21,841 nucleotides of DNA from Candidatus Dojkabacteria bacterium. Its GTDB lineage: Bacteria; Patescibacteriota; Dojkabacteria; SC72; JAFGCJ01. Within the stretch, counting starts at the first letter, position 1, and the number at the start of each line of letters is the position of its first letter. Shown here one piece after another: positions 8,565-14,939 of this stretch. The position numbers and the translations under genes are program-made. The notes under the pieces are model-generated. The model was not told the origin of the DNA, ran no database searches, and saw only the letters and a program-made list of their open reading frames with translations. The stretch is taken from positions 1-21,841 of the forward strand of contig JAQVGB010000007.1 in assembly GCA_028696915.1 (NCBI GenBank). Reading direction: 5' to 3'.

Positions 8565-8593
8565 ATTGTACACGCTCATGCCCGTTTTGAAAA
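8565..8593 (-). promoter_or_regulatory. Promoter of tRNA-Glu
   Basis: On the minus strand TACAAT (8565-8570) lies 17 bp downstream of TTTTCA (8588-8593). Transcription would start near 8558, about nine bases before the mature tRNA-Glu 5' end. The -35 overlaps the 3' end of the small zinc-protein gene. Confidence 0.5.
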
Positions 8594-8818
8594 CTCTTCC
8601 GCTTCGCGGAAAGTGGCGCGGCGGTAGCAGTCTGCGGTCCGGTCATACACAAACATACGTCTGCAGGAGCAGATCACAATTTCTTCTGTACCGTTGAATG
8701 CATGCTTCTGCATTTTATCAAGCGGTGCGGTGCACCCGGGACACAGTCGTTTCGCAAGCAGTACACGCTGGAACGGTGCGATAAGATTTTTAAATGTTTT
8801 CATGACGTTTCGGTTCAA
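8576..8818 (-). CDS. Small putative zinc-ribbon protein, unknown function
   Basis: 80 residues, or 75 if translation begins at M6 (8803). It has a basic N-terminal helix, then a CPGC knuckle (Cys26, Cys29) and a CSC pair (Cys50, Cys52) in ICSCRRMFVYD, spaced like a one-domain zinc ribbon. The C terminus is charged and helical. I do not recognise a named family; nucleic-acid or ribosome binding would fit a zinc ribbon but is only a guess. It lies between tRNA-Leu and tRNA-Glu on the same strand. A minus-strand TATAAT at 8881-8886 could drive it. The cysteine pattern is the main reason to accept this short frame; it ends in TGA. Confidence 0.6.
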   Translation of the reverse strand: MNRNVMKTFKNLIAPFQRVLLAKRLCPGCTAPLDKMQKHAFNGTEEIVICSCRRMFVYDRTADCYRRATFREAEEFSKRA

Positions 8819-8880
8819 ATGTTCAAGTTATGCTCGTCTTCTTCGTGTTCTTTTCGACGTATTTGTTCTCCAGGTCAGCT

Positions 8881-8886
8881 ATTATA
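8881..8886 (-). promoter_or_regulatory. Possible -10 element for the small zinc-protein gene
   Basis: A consensus TATAAT on the minus strand, about 63 bp before the candidate start at 8818. No good -35 lies upstream; ATCACA at 8904-8909 is the nearest match at 17-bp spacing. The tRNA-Leu transcript may instead read through. Confidence 0.3.
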
Positions 8887-8917
8887 TGACAAAATGATGT
8901 CGTTGTGATCATCGATG

Positions 8918-9002
8918 TGCCGAGGAGAGGACTCGAACCTCCACAGGATATGCTCCCACATGGTCCTAAGCCATGCGCGTCTGCCAGTTCCGCCACCTCG
9001 GC
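8918..9002 (-). tRNA. tRNA-Leu (UAG)
   Basis: An 85-base class II tRNA on the minus strand: acceptor GCCGAGG/CCTCGGC, D-arm with AACTGGCAGACGC, anticodon stem CATGG/CCATG with loop CTTAGGA (anticodon TAG), a long variable arm (TGGGAGCATATCCTGT), and T-arm GGAGG-TTCGAGT-CCTCT. The discriminator is A; CCA is not encoded. Confidence 0.95.
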
Positions 9003-9047
9003 AGGGTAAAATCCTCAAATTTCAGGAGGTGAACGTAATGCAGGAAG

Positions 9048-9056
9048 ATTATATCA
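9048..9056 (-). promoter_or_regulatory. Extended -10 promoter of tRNA-Leu inside the end of the Fic-like gene
   Basis: The minus strand reads TGATATAAT, a perfect extended -10 (TGn plus TATAAT). The predicted start is near 9041, about 39 bases before tRNA-Leu. The TAA stop codon of the upstream Fic-like gene (9049-9051) is part of this box. No convincing -35 is present, as expected for extended -10 promoters. Confidence 0.55.
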
Positions 9057-10176
9057 CCATTTCGCTGTCGTTGATGACCCGTACGACCGTTTTCTTCCGT
9101 TCCAGTTTGGTAACCGGCTGTTCATCTTCGGGCTTGGGAAGCCGGTAGTACGTTGATCGTCCCCCGTGATGTACTGAAACAAGCTTTTTCCGGACAAGTT
9201 CATTGAGGTCACGGTAGGCAGTCATGGTTGAAACACCCGTCATCCCCACATACTCGCGGCGGGAGATCCTGGGGTGATACTGGAGGTGCCGTACGAGCCT
9301 CTGTTGGCGTGGGTTGAGCACGAGCAGCTGTTCTCTTTGCAGGTGAACTTTCTTTTCTGCCGCTCGCACGACATCGTTTTTTAATGAAACCATATCGGAC
9401 GAAATTCCGTTGAGGTAGGTCTCGATCCATCCGGTCACATCCGCAGTTGTCCAGTCGATTGATGACAGCGCGTCAATAAATTGTTCTTTATGATTGAGGA
9501 AACTTCCAGCGACCGGGAAAAGGCCCTTGAGCGAGAGTCGCGAGCGCTCCATGAGCAGTTCCGTAGAAGCAAGCATGGTGATGAAATTGCCGGACATGAA
9601 CGGATACCACCGATACAACTCCGATATGACACAGGCACACTTGATTGCGGGGTGCACCTGATGCCGCTTTTCCCCGAACCAATGGAGCACATCCGTGAAG
9701 TACCGCTGAGGATCTATCGAAAGCCTCGGCAGTTCCCTGTCTTTCAGAAGAGGGTCCGCCGGATCGCTTACGGTGTCCATAATCGACCTGAACCGCCCGC
9801 TTTCCCACGATTCGACGATCGTGTTGAGAAGAAGCTTGTTTAAATGAAGAAGCAGTGATGCTGAGAGCGATAGGTACGGGTCATTGCTTGATGCATACAT
9901 GAAATCACTGGTGCTCCGGTAGTTTGCAAGAATGACTGATTTTGAACCGGGCAGTGGAATATCTCTTCCCGAGGCAAGGTTTGAGGCATCAGGCTGAGAG
10001 AGTGGAATATTCAGCTGTGTGGCAAGCGCTGAAATGTTGCTTGATGCCTGCTGGTGTAGAAGCGATTTTTGCACTTTCGCCGAAAGTGGCGTGCTTCGGA
10101 TATCGTGGATTGCAAGCTCGAGACGGATCAAGTGCGAAACGATTGTGTTCGTCAGAGAGAATGTTGGAACGTACAT
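9049..10176 (-). CDS. Fic-fold protein with degenerate active site and C-terminal winged helix
   Basis: 375 residues with the architecture of Fic_N, Fic domain and wHTH proteins. The segment SSNISALA (45-52) sits where active Fic proteins have the inhibitory (S/T)xxxE(G/N) helix, but the Glu-Gly is lost. HPAIKCACVISELYRWYPFMSGNF (175-198) aligns with the Fic core, whose motif HPFx(D/E)GNGR is reduced to YPFMSGNFI: catalytic His, acidic residue and Arg are all replaced. The C terminus (about 287-346; LNPRQQRLVRHLQ..., SRREYVGMTGVSTMTAYRDLNELV, GGRSTYYRL) is a clear winged helix-turn-helix. AMPylation activity is therefore unlikely. A DNA- or RNA-binding regulator is more plausible, as inference. 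It lies between tRNA-Thr and tRNA-Leu on the same strand with about 45-bp gaps. No Shine-Dalgarno is visible. Confidence 0.75.
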   Translation of the reverse strand: MYVPTFSLTNTIVSHLIRLELAIHDIRSTPLSAKVQKSLLHQQASSNISALATQLNIPLSQPDASNLASGRDIPLPGSKSVILANYRSTSDFMYASSNDPYLSLSASLLLHLNKLLLNTIVESWESGRFRSIMDTVSDPADPLLKDRELPRLSIDPQRYFTDVLHWFGEKRHQVHPAIKCACVISELYRWYPFMSGNFITMLASTELLMERSRLSLKGLFPVAGSFLNHKEQFIDALSSIDWTTADVTGWIETYLNGISSDMVSLKNDVVRAAEKKVHLQREQLLVLNPRQQRLVRHLQYHPRISRREYVGMTGVSTMTAYRDLNELVRKKLVSVHHGGRSTYYRLPKPEDEQPVTKLERKKTVVRVINDSEMVI

Positions 10177-10221
10177 TTTTGAGCTCTCAAGTAGAATCTG
10201 GTCCTGGAGCAGTCAGTACTA

Positions 10222-10294
10222 AGCTGGCGGTGAGGATCGAACTCACGACCTACGCTTTACGAAAGCGTCGCTCTACCAACTGAGCTACGCCAGC
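10222..10294 (-). tRNA. tRNA-Thr (CGU)
   Basis: The minus strand folds as acceptor GCTGGCG/CGCCAGC, D-stem GCTC/GAGC, anticodon stem ACGCT/AGCGT with loop TTCGTAA (anticodon CGT), and T-arm GTGAG-TTCGATC-CTCAC. The discriminator is T and no CCA follows. Confidence 0.95.
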
Positions 10295-10406
10295 TTTTTG
10301 TGACCACAAGCCTGGTTATAGTTAGGGCATCGTGGTCAAATGAAGGGCCGATTCGTATCGGATTTATATCACAGACGAGATGGCATGTCCACGGGGATAA
10401 GGTAGC

Positions 10407-10570
<164 letters not shown>

Positions 10571-10599
10571 ATCGGTCCTGAGGCCAAGAAATCAACTTT

Positions 10600-11430
10600 C
10601 TAAAGGATTTTCTTCTTGTCCAGATTATAATAGATTCCGCCCAGCATCGCACTATGAACGAGAAATCCTGCGGTCTCAACCGTTGGAGAAACGATAGGGC
10701 CACAGCAACACAGCACGACCGTCAATATGCCGAAGAGTACATTAATGACCAGCATGATGACAGCAACCCCAAGAAACTGCGGCCATGCATGCGTGATGAC
10801 CGTCATGATCGTGGACGGTGACATAAGCTTCCCGAGATCCCGATATTTCAGGTACACATACATGAGTGCCGGAATGACCAGGATGGCAACAGCAAACATA
10901 ACCACGCTGAGAATGATCATGAGAAAGACAAACGCGGCGATCAGGAGCGCCGTTATCCATGTGGAATCAATAGAAGACAGCAGAACGATCGGAAGAGCGG
11001 CGGAGATCATGGTGATCAGAACGAGCGGGCCAATCAACAGAAACTGTGCTCCAATGTATACAAGTCCGGTTGTCAACGTTTTTCCTAGGTTTGAATGCTC
11101 CGGAAGGACATCCAGATCATCCTTCTTGACCGCAGAAGTCCTGATTGAGTCAGCGGTCTCCAAAAAGTAGCCTCTGACATACAGCATCACCGGAAGCAAA
11201 ATGAGAGAGCTCAATGTCGGCATAGCGATCGCAAGAAGCGGGAATGCGTCATTGGAGAATCCCCGAGGAAAGGCAAAACTGGAAAACCTGAAGATGTCGG
11301 TGGAGGTTAGTGCCGCATTGATCCCCAGGGAGAAGATTGTATTAAAGAAAAAAATAGCCCAAATAACCCCGGCTTTCGGCAGAAGTCTGCGGTCGTTGAA
11401 GACGCGCGGTATAAAATTGAGAAATTCCAT
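10600..11430 (-). CDS. Multi-pass membrane protein, DUF4013-like
   Basis: 276 residues with about six hydrophobic helices: FFNTIFSLGINAAL near 28-41, LAIAMPTLSSLILLPVMLYV, ITMISAALPIVLL, ALLIAAFVFLMIILSVVMFAVAILVIPALMYVYL, and a last pair around VAVIMLVINVLFGILTVVLCCC and AGFLVHSAMLGGIYYNL. The order (hydrophobic pair, GYFLETADSIR-type loop, cytoplasmic linker, four helices) resembles the DUF4013 membrane family common in CPR and archaea; function is unknown. There is no signal peptide beyond the first helix. It is divergent from tRNA-Asp. Its extended -10 lies 7 bases before the ATG, so the mRNA is probably leaderless. Confidence 0.7.
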   Translation of the reverse strand: MEFLNFIPRVFNDRRLLPKAGVIWAIFFFNTIFSLGINAALTSTDIFRFSSFAFPRGFSNDAFPLLAIAMPTLSSLILLPVMLYVRGYFLETADSIRTSAVKKDDLDVLPEHSNLGKTLTTGLVYIGAQFLLIGPLVLITMISAALPIVLLSSIDSTWITALLIAAFVFLMIILSVVMFAVAILVIPALMYVYLKYRDLGKLMSPSTIMTVITHAWPQFLGVAVIMLVINVLFGILTVVLCCCGPIVSPTVETAGFLVHSAMLGGIYYNLDKKKIL

Positions 11431-11437
11431 GGTTTCG

Positions 11438-11446
11438 ATTGTAGCA
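11438..11446 (-). promoter_or_regulatory. Extended -10 promoter of the DUF4013-like gene, leaderless
   Basis: The minus strand reads TGCTACAAT, then seven bases, then the ATG at 11430. The predicted start coincides with or just precedes the initiation codon. No -35 consensus is visible. Confidence 0.55.
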
Positions 11447-11457
11447 TACTTGTTTGA

Positions 11458-11486
11458 TTGACTGTACCCGGATTATTAGATATAGT
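11458..11486 (+). promoter_or_regulatory. Promoter of tRNA-Asp
   Basis: TTGACT (11458-11463), a 17-bp spacer, then TATAGT (11481-11486). The expected start is near 11493, leaving a precursor leader of about 47 bases before the mature tRNA at 11540. It is back-to-back with the promoter of the minus-strand membrane-protein gene. Confidence 0.6.
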
Positions 11487-11539
11487 TATGCCGCTAACCT
11501 CTAGTTGAGGCGATCATTAAAACATAATGAAGAATTTGT

Positions 11540-11613
11540 GGGGCGGTAGTTCAGTTGGCTAGAACATCGCACTGTCACTGCGAAGGTCGCGGGTTCGAGC
11601 CCCGTCCGCCCCG
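11540..11613 (+). tRNA. tRNA-Asp (GUC), anchor of the accessory island
   Basis: Cloverleaf with acceptor GGGGCGG/CCGCCCC, anticodon stem TCGCA/TGCGA with loop CTGTCAC (anticodon GTC), and T-arm GCGGG-TTCGAGC-CCCGT. The discriminator is G, as expected for Asp. The gene is followed by TAG, not CCA. In contrast, five displaced copies of its 3' end further downstream (11718, 13845, 14927, 17567, 20886) all continue into CCA. The last 17 bases, GAGCCCCGTCCGCCCCG, are repeated exactly at 11711-11727. Confidence 0.96.
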
Positions 11614-11730
11614 TAGGCAATCAAAAATCGTCCGAAAGGGCGATTTTTTGTTGCCTCGCTGGAAGGACGAAGGGCGAGAAGCAAGGTCCCACGAAACGAA
11701 GTGTAGTGGGGAGCCCCGTCCGCCCCGCCA
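11610..11730 (+). repeat. Block A, copy 1 (121-bp direct repeat, three stem-loops)
   Basis: Aligns with 14819-14939 without gaps and with three mismatches. It starts in the last bases of tRNA-Asp (CCCG), holds a terminator-like stem-loop (11615-11656), a second stem CTCGC/GCGAG (11655-11678) and a third CCCAC/GTGGG (11688-11710), and ends in the tRNA-Asp 3'-end copy with CCA (11711-11730). Confidence 0.9.
11615..11656 (+). terminator. Intrinsic-terminator-like hairpin after tRNA-Asp
   Basis: A near-perfect stem: AGGCAA pairs with TTGCCT, then AAAAATCG pairs with CGATTTTT, then TCC pairs with GGG (one G-U), closed by a GAAA tetraloop. The T-run is within the 3' arm. It is ideally placed to end the tRNA-Asp transcript. 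Confidence 0.65.
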
Positions 11731-11885
11731 TTTTCAACATGTTCCAACAAGACCCGTCCACTATCTCTAGGAATCCCTTGGTTGCTTCGTAAAATCGCCC
11801 CTAAATTTAAGTATTTCAATTTCACATCCTGGTGGATGAAAATATCCATATTTTAACCAGTTTTTACTTCCCCACGGTTCGAAGA
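11718..11885 (+). repeat. Left-end module, copy 1 (168 bp), before the ABC transporter
   Basis: Shares ordered blocks with 13845-14013: the 13-mer plus the next 36 bases (11718-11766, two mismatches), CCTGGTGGATGAAAA (11827-11841), CAGTTTTTA (near 11858) and CGGTTCGAAGA (11875-11885). The total length is almost equal (168 against 169 bp), while the sequence between blocks has diverged. This indicates a common ancestral cassette end rather than chance. No gene is seen in 11614-11936. Confidence 0.75.
11829..11865 (+). terminator. Terminator-like hairpin in the left-end module
   Basis: CTGGT (11829-11833) pairs with ACCAG (11856-11860), with an inner GGAT/ATCC, and five T residues follow directly. 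It would block transcription entering the ABC transporter gene from tRNA-Asp. The equivalent in copy 2 keeps only a short CTG/CAG pair before TTTTT. Confidence 0.5.
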
Positions 11886-11895
11886 TAGAATCCTT

Positions 11896-11924
11896 TTGTG
11901 ATATACTTTTCAAATAATTACAAT
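11896..11924 (+). promoter_or_regulatory. Promoter of the ABC transporter gene
   Basis: TTGTGA (11896-11901), a 17-bp spacer, then TACAAT (11919-11924). The expected start near 11931 lies just before the ATG at 11937. This favours that ATG over the upstream in-frame GTG at 11898. Confidence 0.5.
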
Positions 11925-11936
11925 AGATATAACGAC

Positions 11937-13715
11937 ATGCTTAAAGAAATAATAAAAGGATTAAAGTACGGACTTAATACACACAAATTCCTTATTACCT
12001 CGCAATGGATTCTTAACACCATTAACCAAACAACACCGCTATTTTTTGCAATCATCTGGGCAAAACTAATAGATACAGCAATAGATGGGATTCAGAATAA
12101 CAACCTCACCTTTTCCTTAATGATAGTTCCCTTCATCCTGTATGGCGTCATAGAAATAGCTAGATCTCTTACAGGGAAATTAGATGATGCATTACAAACA
12201 CTGGCCTATGACAAATTAGAGTTAAAAGTTCATACAGATGTAGTTAAGAAATATTCATCACTTGATATACAAAGCCTAGAAGATCCAGAAGTTAACAGAC
12301 TATTTCAAGTTATAAGGGAGTCATATGAATGGAGAATTAGACATTTAATATTTACATTCGGTAAAGCACTAAGGGCATTTGTAATACTTGGTATTGGTTC
12401 ATTTATACTTTTCAAAATCTCTCCTCTTGTTATGCTCATTATAATTATATCCTCTATACCATCCGTATTAGGAAAAATGAAGTTTGGCTCTATTGATTGG
12501 GGAATATGGCATGCAGATGCAGATAAGTTTAGAAAATTTAACCTAACTAAAGACTTTTTACTTAACAAAGATAATCTTCTGGAGGCAAATATAAACAATA
12601 TATCTCCACATCTCGTTGAAGTAATAAAAGAAATACTGAATTCATATCATCAGAAGAGAAAGCCAGTAATTAAAAAGCGTTTTTTTGTTCTAATTTTAAC
12701 AGACTTAATAGGAATAGTAGGTTCAATATATTCCGTATATCTACTGATTACTCTAGCTTTAACTGGCTCTATCTCAATTGGAAGTTTAATCTTAGGATCA
12801 TCTATCTTCCTTTCATTTTCTGGTGGACTAGGATCTTTCTTGTATGAAATTACAGAATTATATGATTCAGGATTATTCATGAGAGATTTCAACTCTTTTA
12901 TGAATCTTAAGCCTAAAATATCTAAAGGGAATATTCTGTTAGAAAAACTTGATACTCCTCCTACTATAGAGTTTAAGAACGTATCCTTTACATACCCCAA
13001 TACAGACAAAATTGTATTAAAGGATATAGACCTTGTTATTAAACCTGGTATGAAAGTAGCATTAGTAGGTGAAAATGGAGTAGGAAAAACAACCTTAATT
13101 AAACTACTCGCTCGATTCTATACACTGAACAATGGAATGATCGAAATTAATGGTCAAAATCTCGCAGATATTGATACAGAAAGCTGGGAACAGAACTTAG
13201 GTTTACTCACACAACATTTTAATACATACCCTGCATTTAGTGTTGAGGAGAATATATATTTTGGAGATGTATCCAAGGAGAGGAGAAGTAAGAGTATAGA
13301 AAGTGCTGCTGATAAAGCAAATGTTACAAGCTTTATTAACAAATATAAAAACAAATTTAAACAGATTCTTTCTATACAATTTAAGGATGGAATAGATCCA
13401 TCATGGGGACAATGGCAAAGATTAGGAATAGCTAGAACATTATATAGGGATGCACCCGTAGTAATATTTGATGAACCCACATCCTCTATAGATGCTCAAG
13501 CAGAGTATGAGATATTTGAAAACATTAATAGTTCTACTAAAGATAAAACCGTTATATATGTATCACATAGGTATTCTACAGTAAGGAATGCTGACTTAAT
13601 ATGCGTTTTAAAGGATGGAAGAATTGTTGAGTCAGGAAACCATCAAGATTTAATGAGTATTAATGGTGAGTATGCTAAGAACTTTAAATTACAAGCATCG
13701 GGGTATTCAGATTGA
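11937..13715 (+). CDS. ABC exporter, fused membrane and ATPase domains (MsbA/ABCB-like half transporter)
   Basis: 592 residues from ATG 11937 (605 from the GTG at 11898). About six membrane helices fill the first ~310 residues. The ATPase domain has Walker A GENGVGKTT (378-386), a Q-loop in LLTQHF, Walker B VVIFDEPTSS (Asp512, Glu513) and the H-loop YVSHRYST (His544). The signature normally LSGGQ is PSWGQ (488-492, followed by WQRLGIAR), a marked departure. Such half transporters dimerise to export lipids, peptides or drugs; the substrate is unknown. The gene is strikingly AT-rich compared with the backbone, as are its codon choices, and it is alone in its cassette. It ends in TGA, confirming that TGA is a stop. 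Confidence 0.92.
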   Translation: MLKEIIKGLKYGLNTHKFLITSQWILNTINQTTPLFFAIIWAKLIDTAIDGIQNNNLTFSLMIVPFILYGVIEIARSLTGKLDDALQTLAYDKLELKVHTDVVKKYSSLDIQSLEDPEVNRLFQVIRESYEWRIRHLIFTFGKALRAFVILGIGSFILFKISPLVMLIIIISSIPSVLGKMKFGSIDWGIWHADADKFRKFNLTKDFLLNKDNLLEANINNISPHLVEVIKEILNSYHQKRKPVIKKRFFVLILTDLIGIVGSIYSVYLLITLALTGSISIGSLILGSSIFLSFSGGLGSFLYEITELYDSGLFMRDFNSFMNLKPKISKGNILLEKLDTPPTIEFKNVSFTYPNTDKIVLKDIDLVIKPGMKVALVGENGVGKTTLIKLLARFYTLNNGMIEINGQNLADIDTESWEQNLGLLTQHFNTYPAFSVEENIYFGDVSKERRSKSIESAADKANVTSFINKYKNKFKQILSIQFKDGIDPSWGQWQRLGIARTLYRDAPVVIFDEPTSSIDAQAEYEIFENINSSTKDKTVIYVSHRYSTVRNADLICVLKDGRIVESGNHQDLMSINGEYAKNFKLQASGYSD

Positions 13716-13758
13716 GATACTTTCCCCTTTTTTATACTGTCTTATTTGTCTCATTTTG

Positions 13759-13857
13759 TGGTCCAGACTCGTATGTCCCGTTGTCCACGAATGTAATGAG
13801 TGGTAACAACGGGCGATCCCGCAATCGCGAAGCGAGCTGCGGTGGTCCGCCCCGCCA
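13759..13857 (+). repeat. Right end of cassette 1 with block B, copy 1
   Basis: Begins with TGGTCCAGACTCGTATGTCCCGT, matched near 14800-14823 at the end of cassette 2. Then comes a hairpin CCCGTTGT (13777-13784) with ACAACGGG (13806-13813) enclosing CCAC/GTGG. A 35-bp stretch (13805-13839) is identical to 20847-20881 and contains GCGAAGC (13827-13833) and the short hairpin TCGC-GAA-GCGA. It ends in the 13-mer at 13845-13857. The gene-free interval 13716-14059 is made of this block and the left-end module that follows. Confidence 0.8.
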
Positions 13858-14013
13858 TTTTCAATATGTTCCAACAAGACCCGTGCACTATCTTTTAAAA
13901 CCCTTATGGGAATTGAGTTATTAAGACTCTAAAAAGTGAAAGTTTTAAAAGTAAGGCCTGGTGGATGAAAAAGATCAAAAAAAAGCAGTTTTTAAGAGCT
14001 CTCGGTTCGAAGA
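13845..14013 (+). repeat. Left-end module, copy 2 (169 bp), before peptidase E
   Basis: Second copy of the module described at 11718-11885: 13-mer and following 36 bases (13845-13893), CCTGGTGGATGAAAA (13957-13971), CAGTTTTTA (13986-13994), CGGTTCGAAGA (14003-14013). Here the downstream gene (peptidase E) faces the opposite way, so the module is an element end, not a gene leader. Confidence 0.75.
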
Positions 14014-14059
14014 AAAACTAATCCTATATACACAAACAAAAAATCATTACGGATAAGTA

Positions 14060-14701
14060 TTACCTCAATTTTGTTTCACTTATAATAACTTCCCCATCTC
14101 TTAAAGGCTTATAAGGTATGCCTTCATGCTTAAAGTACTTTATCGCCTCATTAATCATTTCTGATTCAGGATGATCAGAGTCAAAATGTGGTGCTATTGA
14201 ATAATCTATTAAACCAATTCCCTCCCAAACAATCTCTTTTCCATAGACTTCGGTTACTTTCTCTGGTTCGTCAGCTAATTCAATACCCTTTAAAGAAGGT
14301 GCTAATACACATGCTCCTGCAGAAAAACCTGCGTAAAGGAATTCTGTTTTATCACTCCTGTTTTTATATTCAATTAAAATCTTGTCGAGACCACTTTCTG
14401 CCATTGCACTACGAAGTAAAAAAGCATTTCCACCAATAACCCATAAACCTCCAAATTCGTCCAATTTTGATCTTAATCCTTCCATATCCCCAAAGTAATC
14501 TCTTAGATCTAAGAGCTCCGGTTCAAATCCAAGATCTTTTAATCCATCAATTTGTTTCTGTTCAGAAGCCAATCTTCTTTCGGTGTCATTACTAAAATCT
14601 AGAGCATTAGCTATTAGTGCAATTCTTTTATTTGAAGAAGCTAACTGAGCCAATTTATTAGGATCATCTCCAAATTTGTATGAAGACAAATATAATTTCA
14701 T
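14060..14701 (-). CDS. Peptidase E-like serine peptidase (S51 family)
   Basis: 213 residues, close to the usual size of PepE/S51 peptidases. The nucleophile elbow is YAGFSAGACVL (Ser127), and the histidine is in IAPHFDSDHPES (His172). The N-terminal KRIALIANALDF and central GGLWVIGGNAFLL match the family core. S51 enzymes cleave N-terminal Asp-Xaa dipeptides in the cytoplasm. It is AT-rich and sits alone, on the minus strand, in a 1.1-kb cassette. It is the only gene here with a textbook Shine-Dalgarno: AGGAG (14709-14713) seven bases before the ATG, unlike the leaderless neighbours, which fits a foreign origin. Confidence 0.9.
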   Translation of the reverse strand: MKLYLSSYKFGDDPNKLAQLASSNKRIALIANALDFSNDTERRLASEQKQIDGLKDLGFEPELLDLRDYFGDMEGLRSKLDEFGGLWVIGGNAFLLRSAMAESGLDKILIEYKNRSDKTEFLYAGFSAGACVLAPSLKGIELADEPEKVTEVYGKEIVWEGIGLIDYSIAPHFDSDHPESEMINEAIKYFKHEGIPYKPLRDGEVIISETKLR

Positions 14702-14818
14702 AAGAATTCTCCTATTTAAATTACTAACTTTATCTTACTAAAAAATTCTCGAGAAAACCATGTAAATCCATCCTACCTAATTCATACCTTTTCCACTCTT
14801 GGTTCCAGACGTGTATGT

Positions 14819-14939
14819 CCCGTAGGCAATCAAAAATCGTCCGAAAGGGCGATTTTTTGTTGCCTCGCTGGAAGGACGAAGGGCGAGAAGCACGGTCCCA
14901 CGAAACGAAGTGTAGTGGAAAGCCCCGTCCGCCCCGCCA
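14819..14939 (+). repeat. Block A, copy 2 (121-bp direct repeat)
   Basis: Same 121 bp as 11610-11730 with three mismatches. It is preceded not by tRNA-Asp but by the cassette-2 right end (GGTTCCAGACGTGTATGTCCCGT, near 14800-14823). It ends with AGCCCCGTCCGCCCCGCCA (14921-14939). The two copies bracket 3.2 kb holding the ABC transporter and peptidase E. Confidence 0.9.
14824..14865 (+). terminator. Terminator-like hairpin in block A copy 2
   Basis: Identical stem-loop to 11615-11656 (AGGCAA/TTGCCT outer stem, GAAA loop, T-rich 3' arm). It lies upstream of the divergently read peptidase E gene and has no plus-strand gene close before it, so its role here may be structural rather than terminating. 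Confidence 0.45.

Noticed and set aside
11555..11770. Plus-strand frame starting inside tRNA-Asp, with a C-terminal peptide (PRHFQ-VPTRPVHYL) shared with a frame at 13712-13924
   Set aside because: The similarity is explained by the duplicated 49-bp DNA repeat. The first frame begins inside the tRNA and reads through a terminator hairpin, and the two stop at different points. Treated as non-coding.
11898..13715. Alternative genetic code (TGA as Gly), as in some CPR lineages
   Set aside because: The ABC transporter, the M16 peptidase and the small zinc protein end naturally at TGA, and no conserved protein contains an in-frame TGA.
13712..14059. Small gene downstream of the ABC transporter
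   Set aside because: The interval is fully explained by the right-end motif, block B and the left-end module; the frame there has no start signal and crosses all three.
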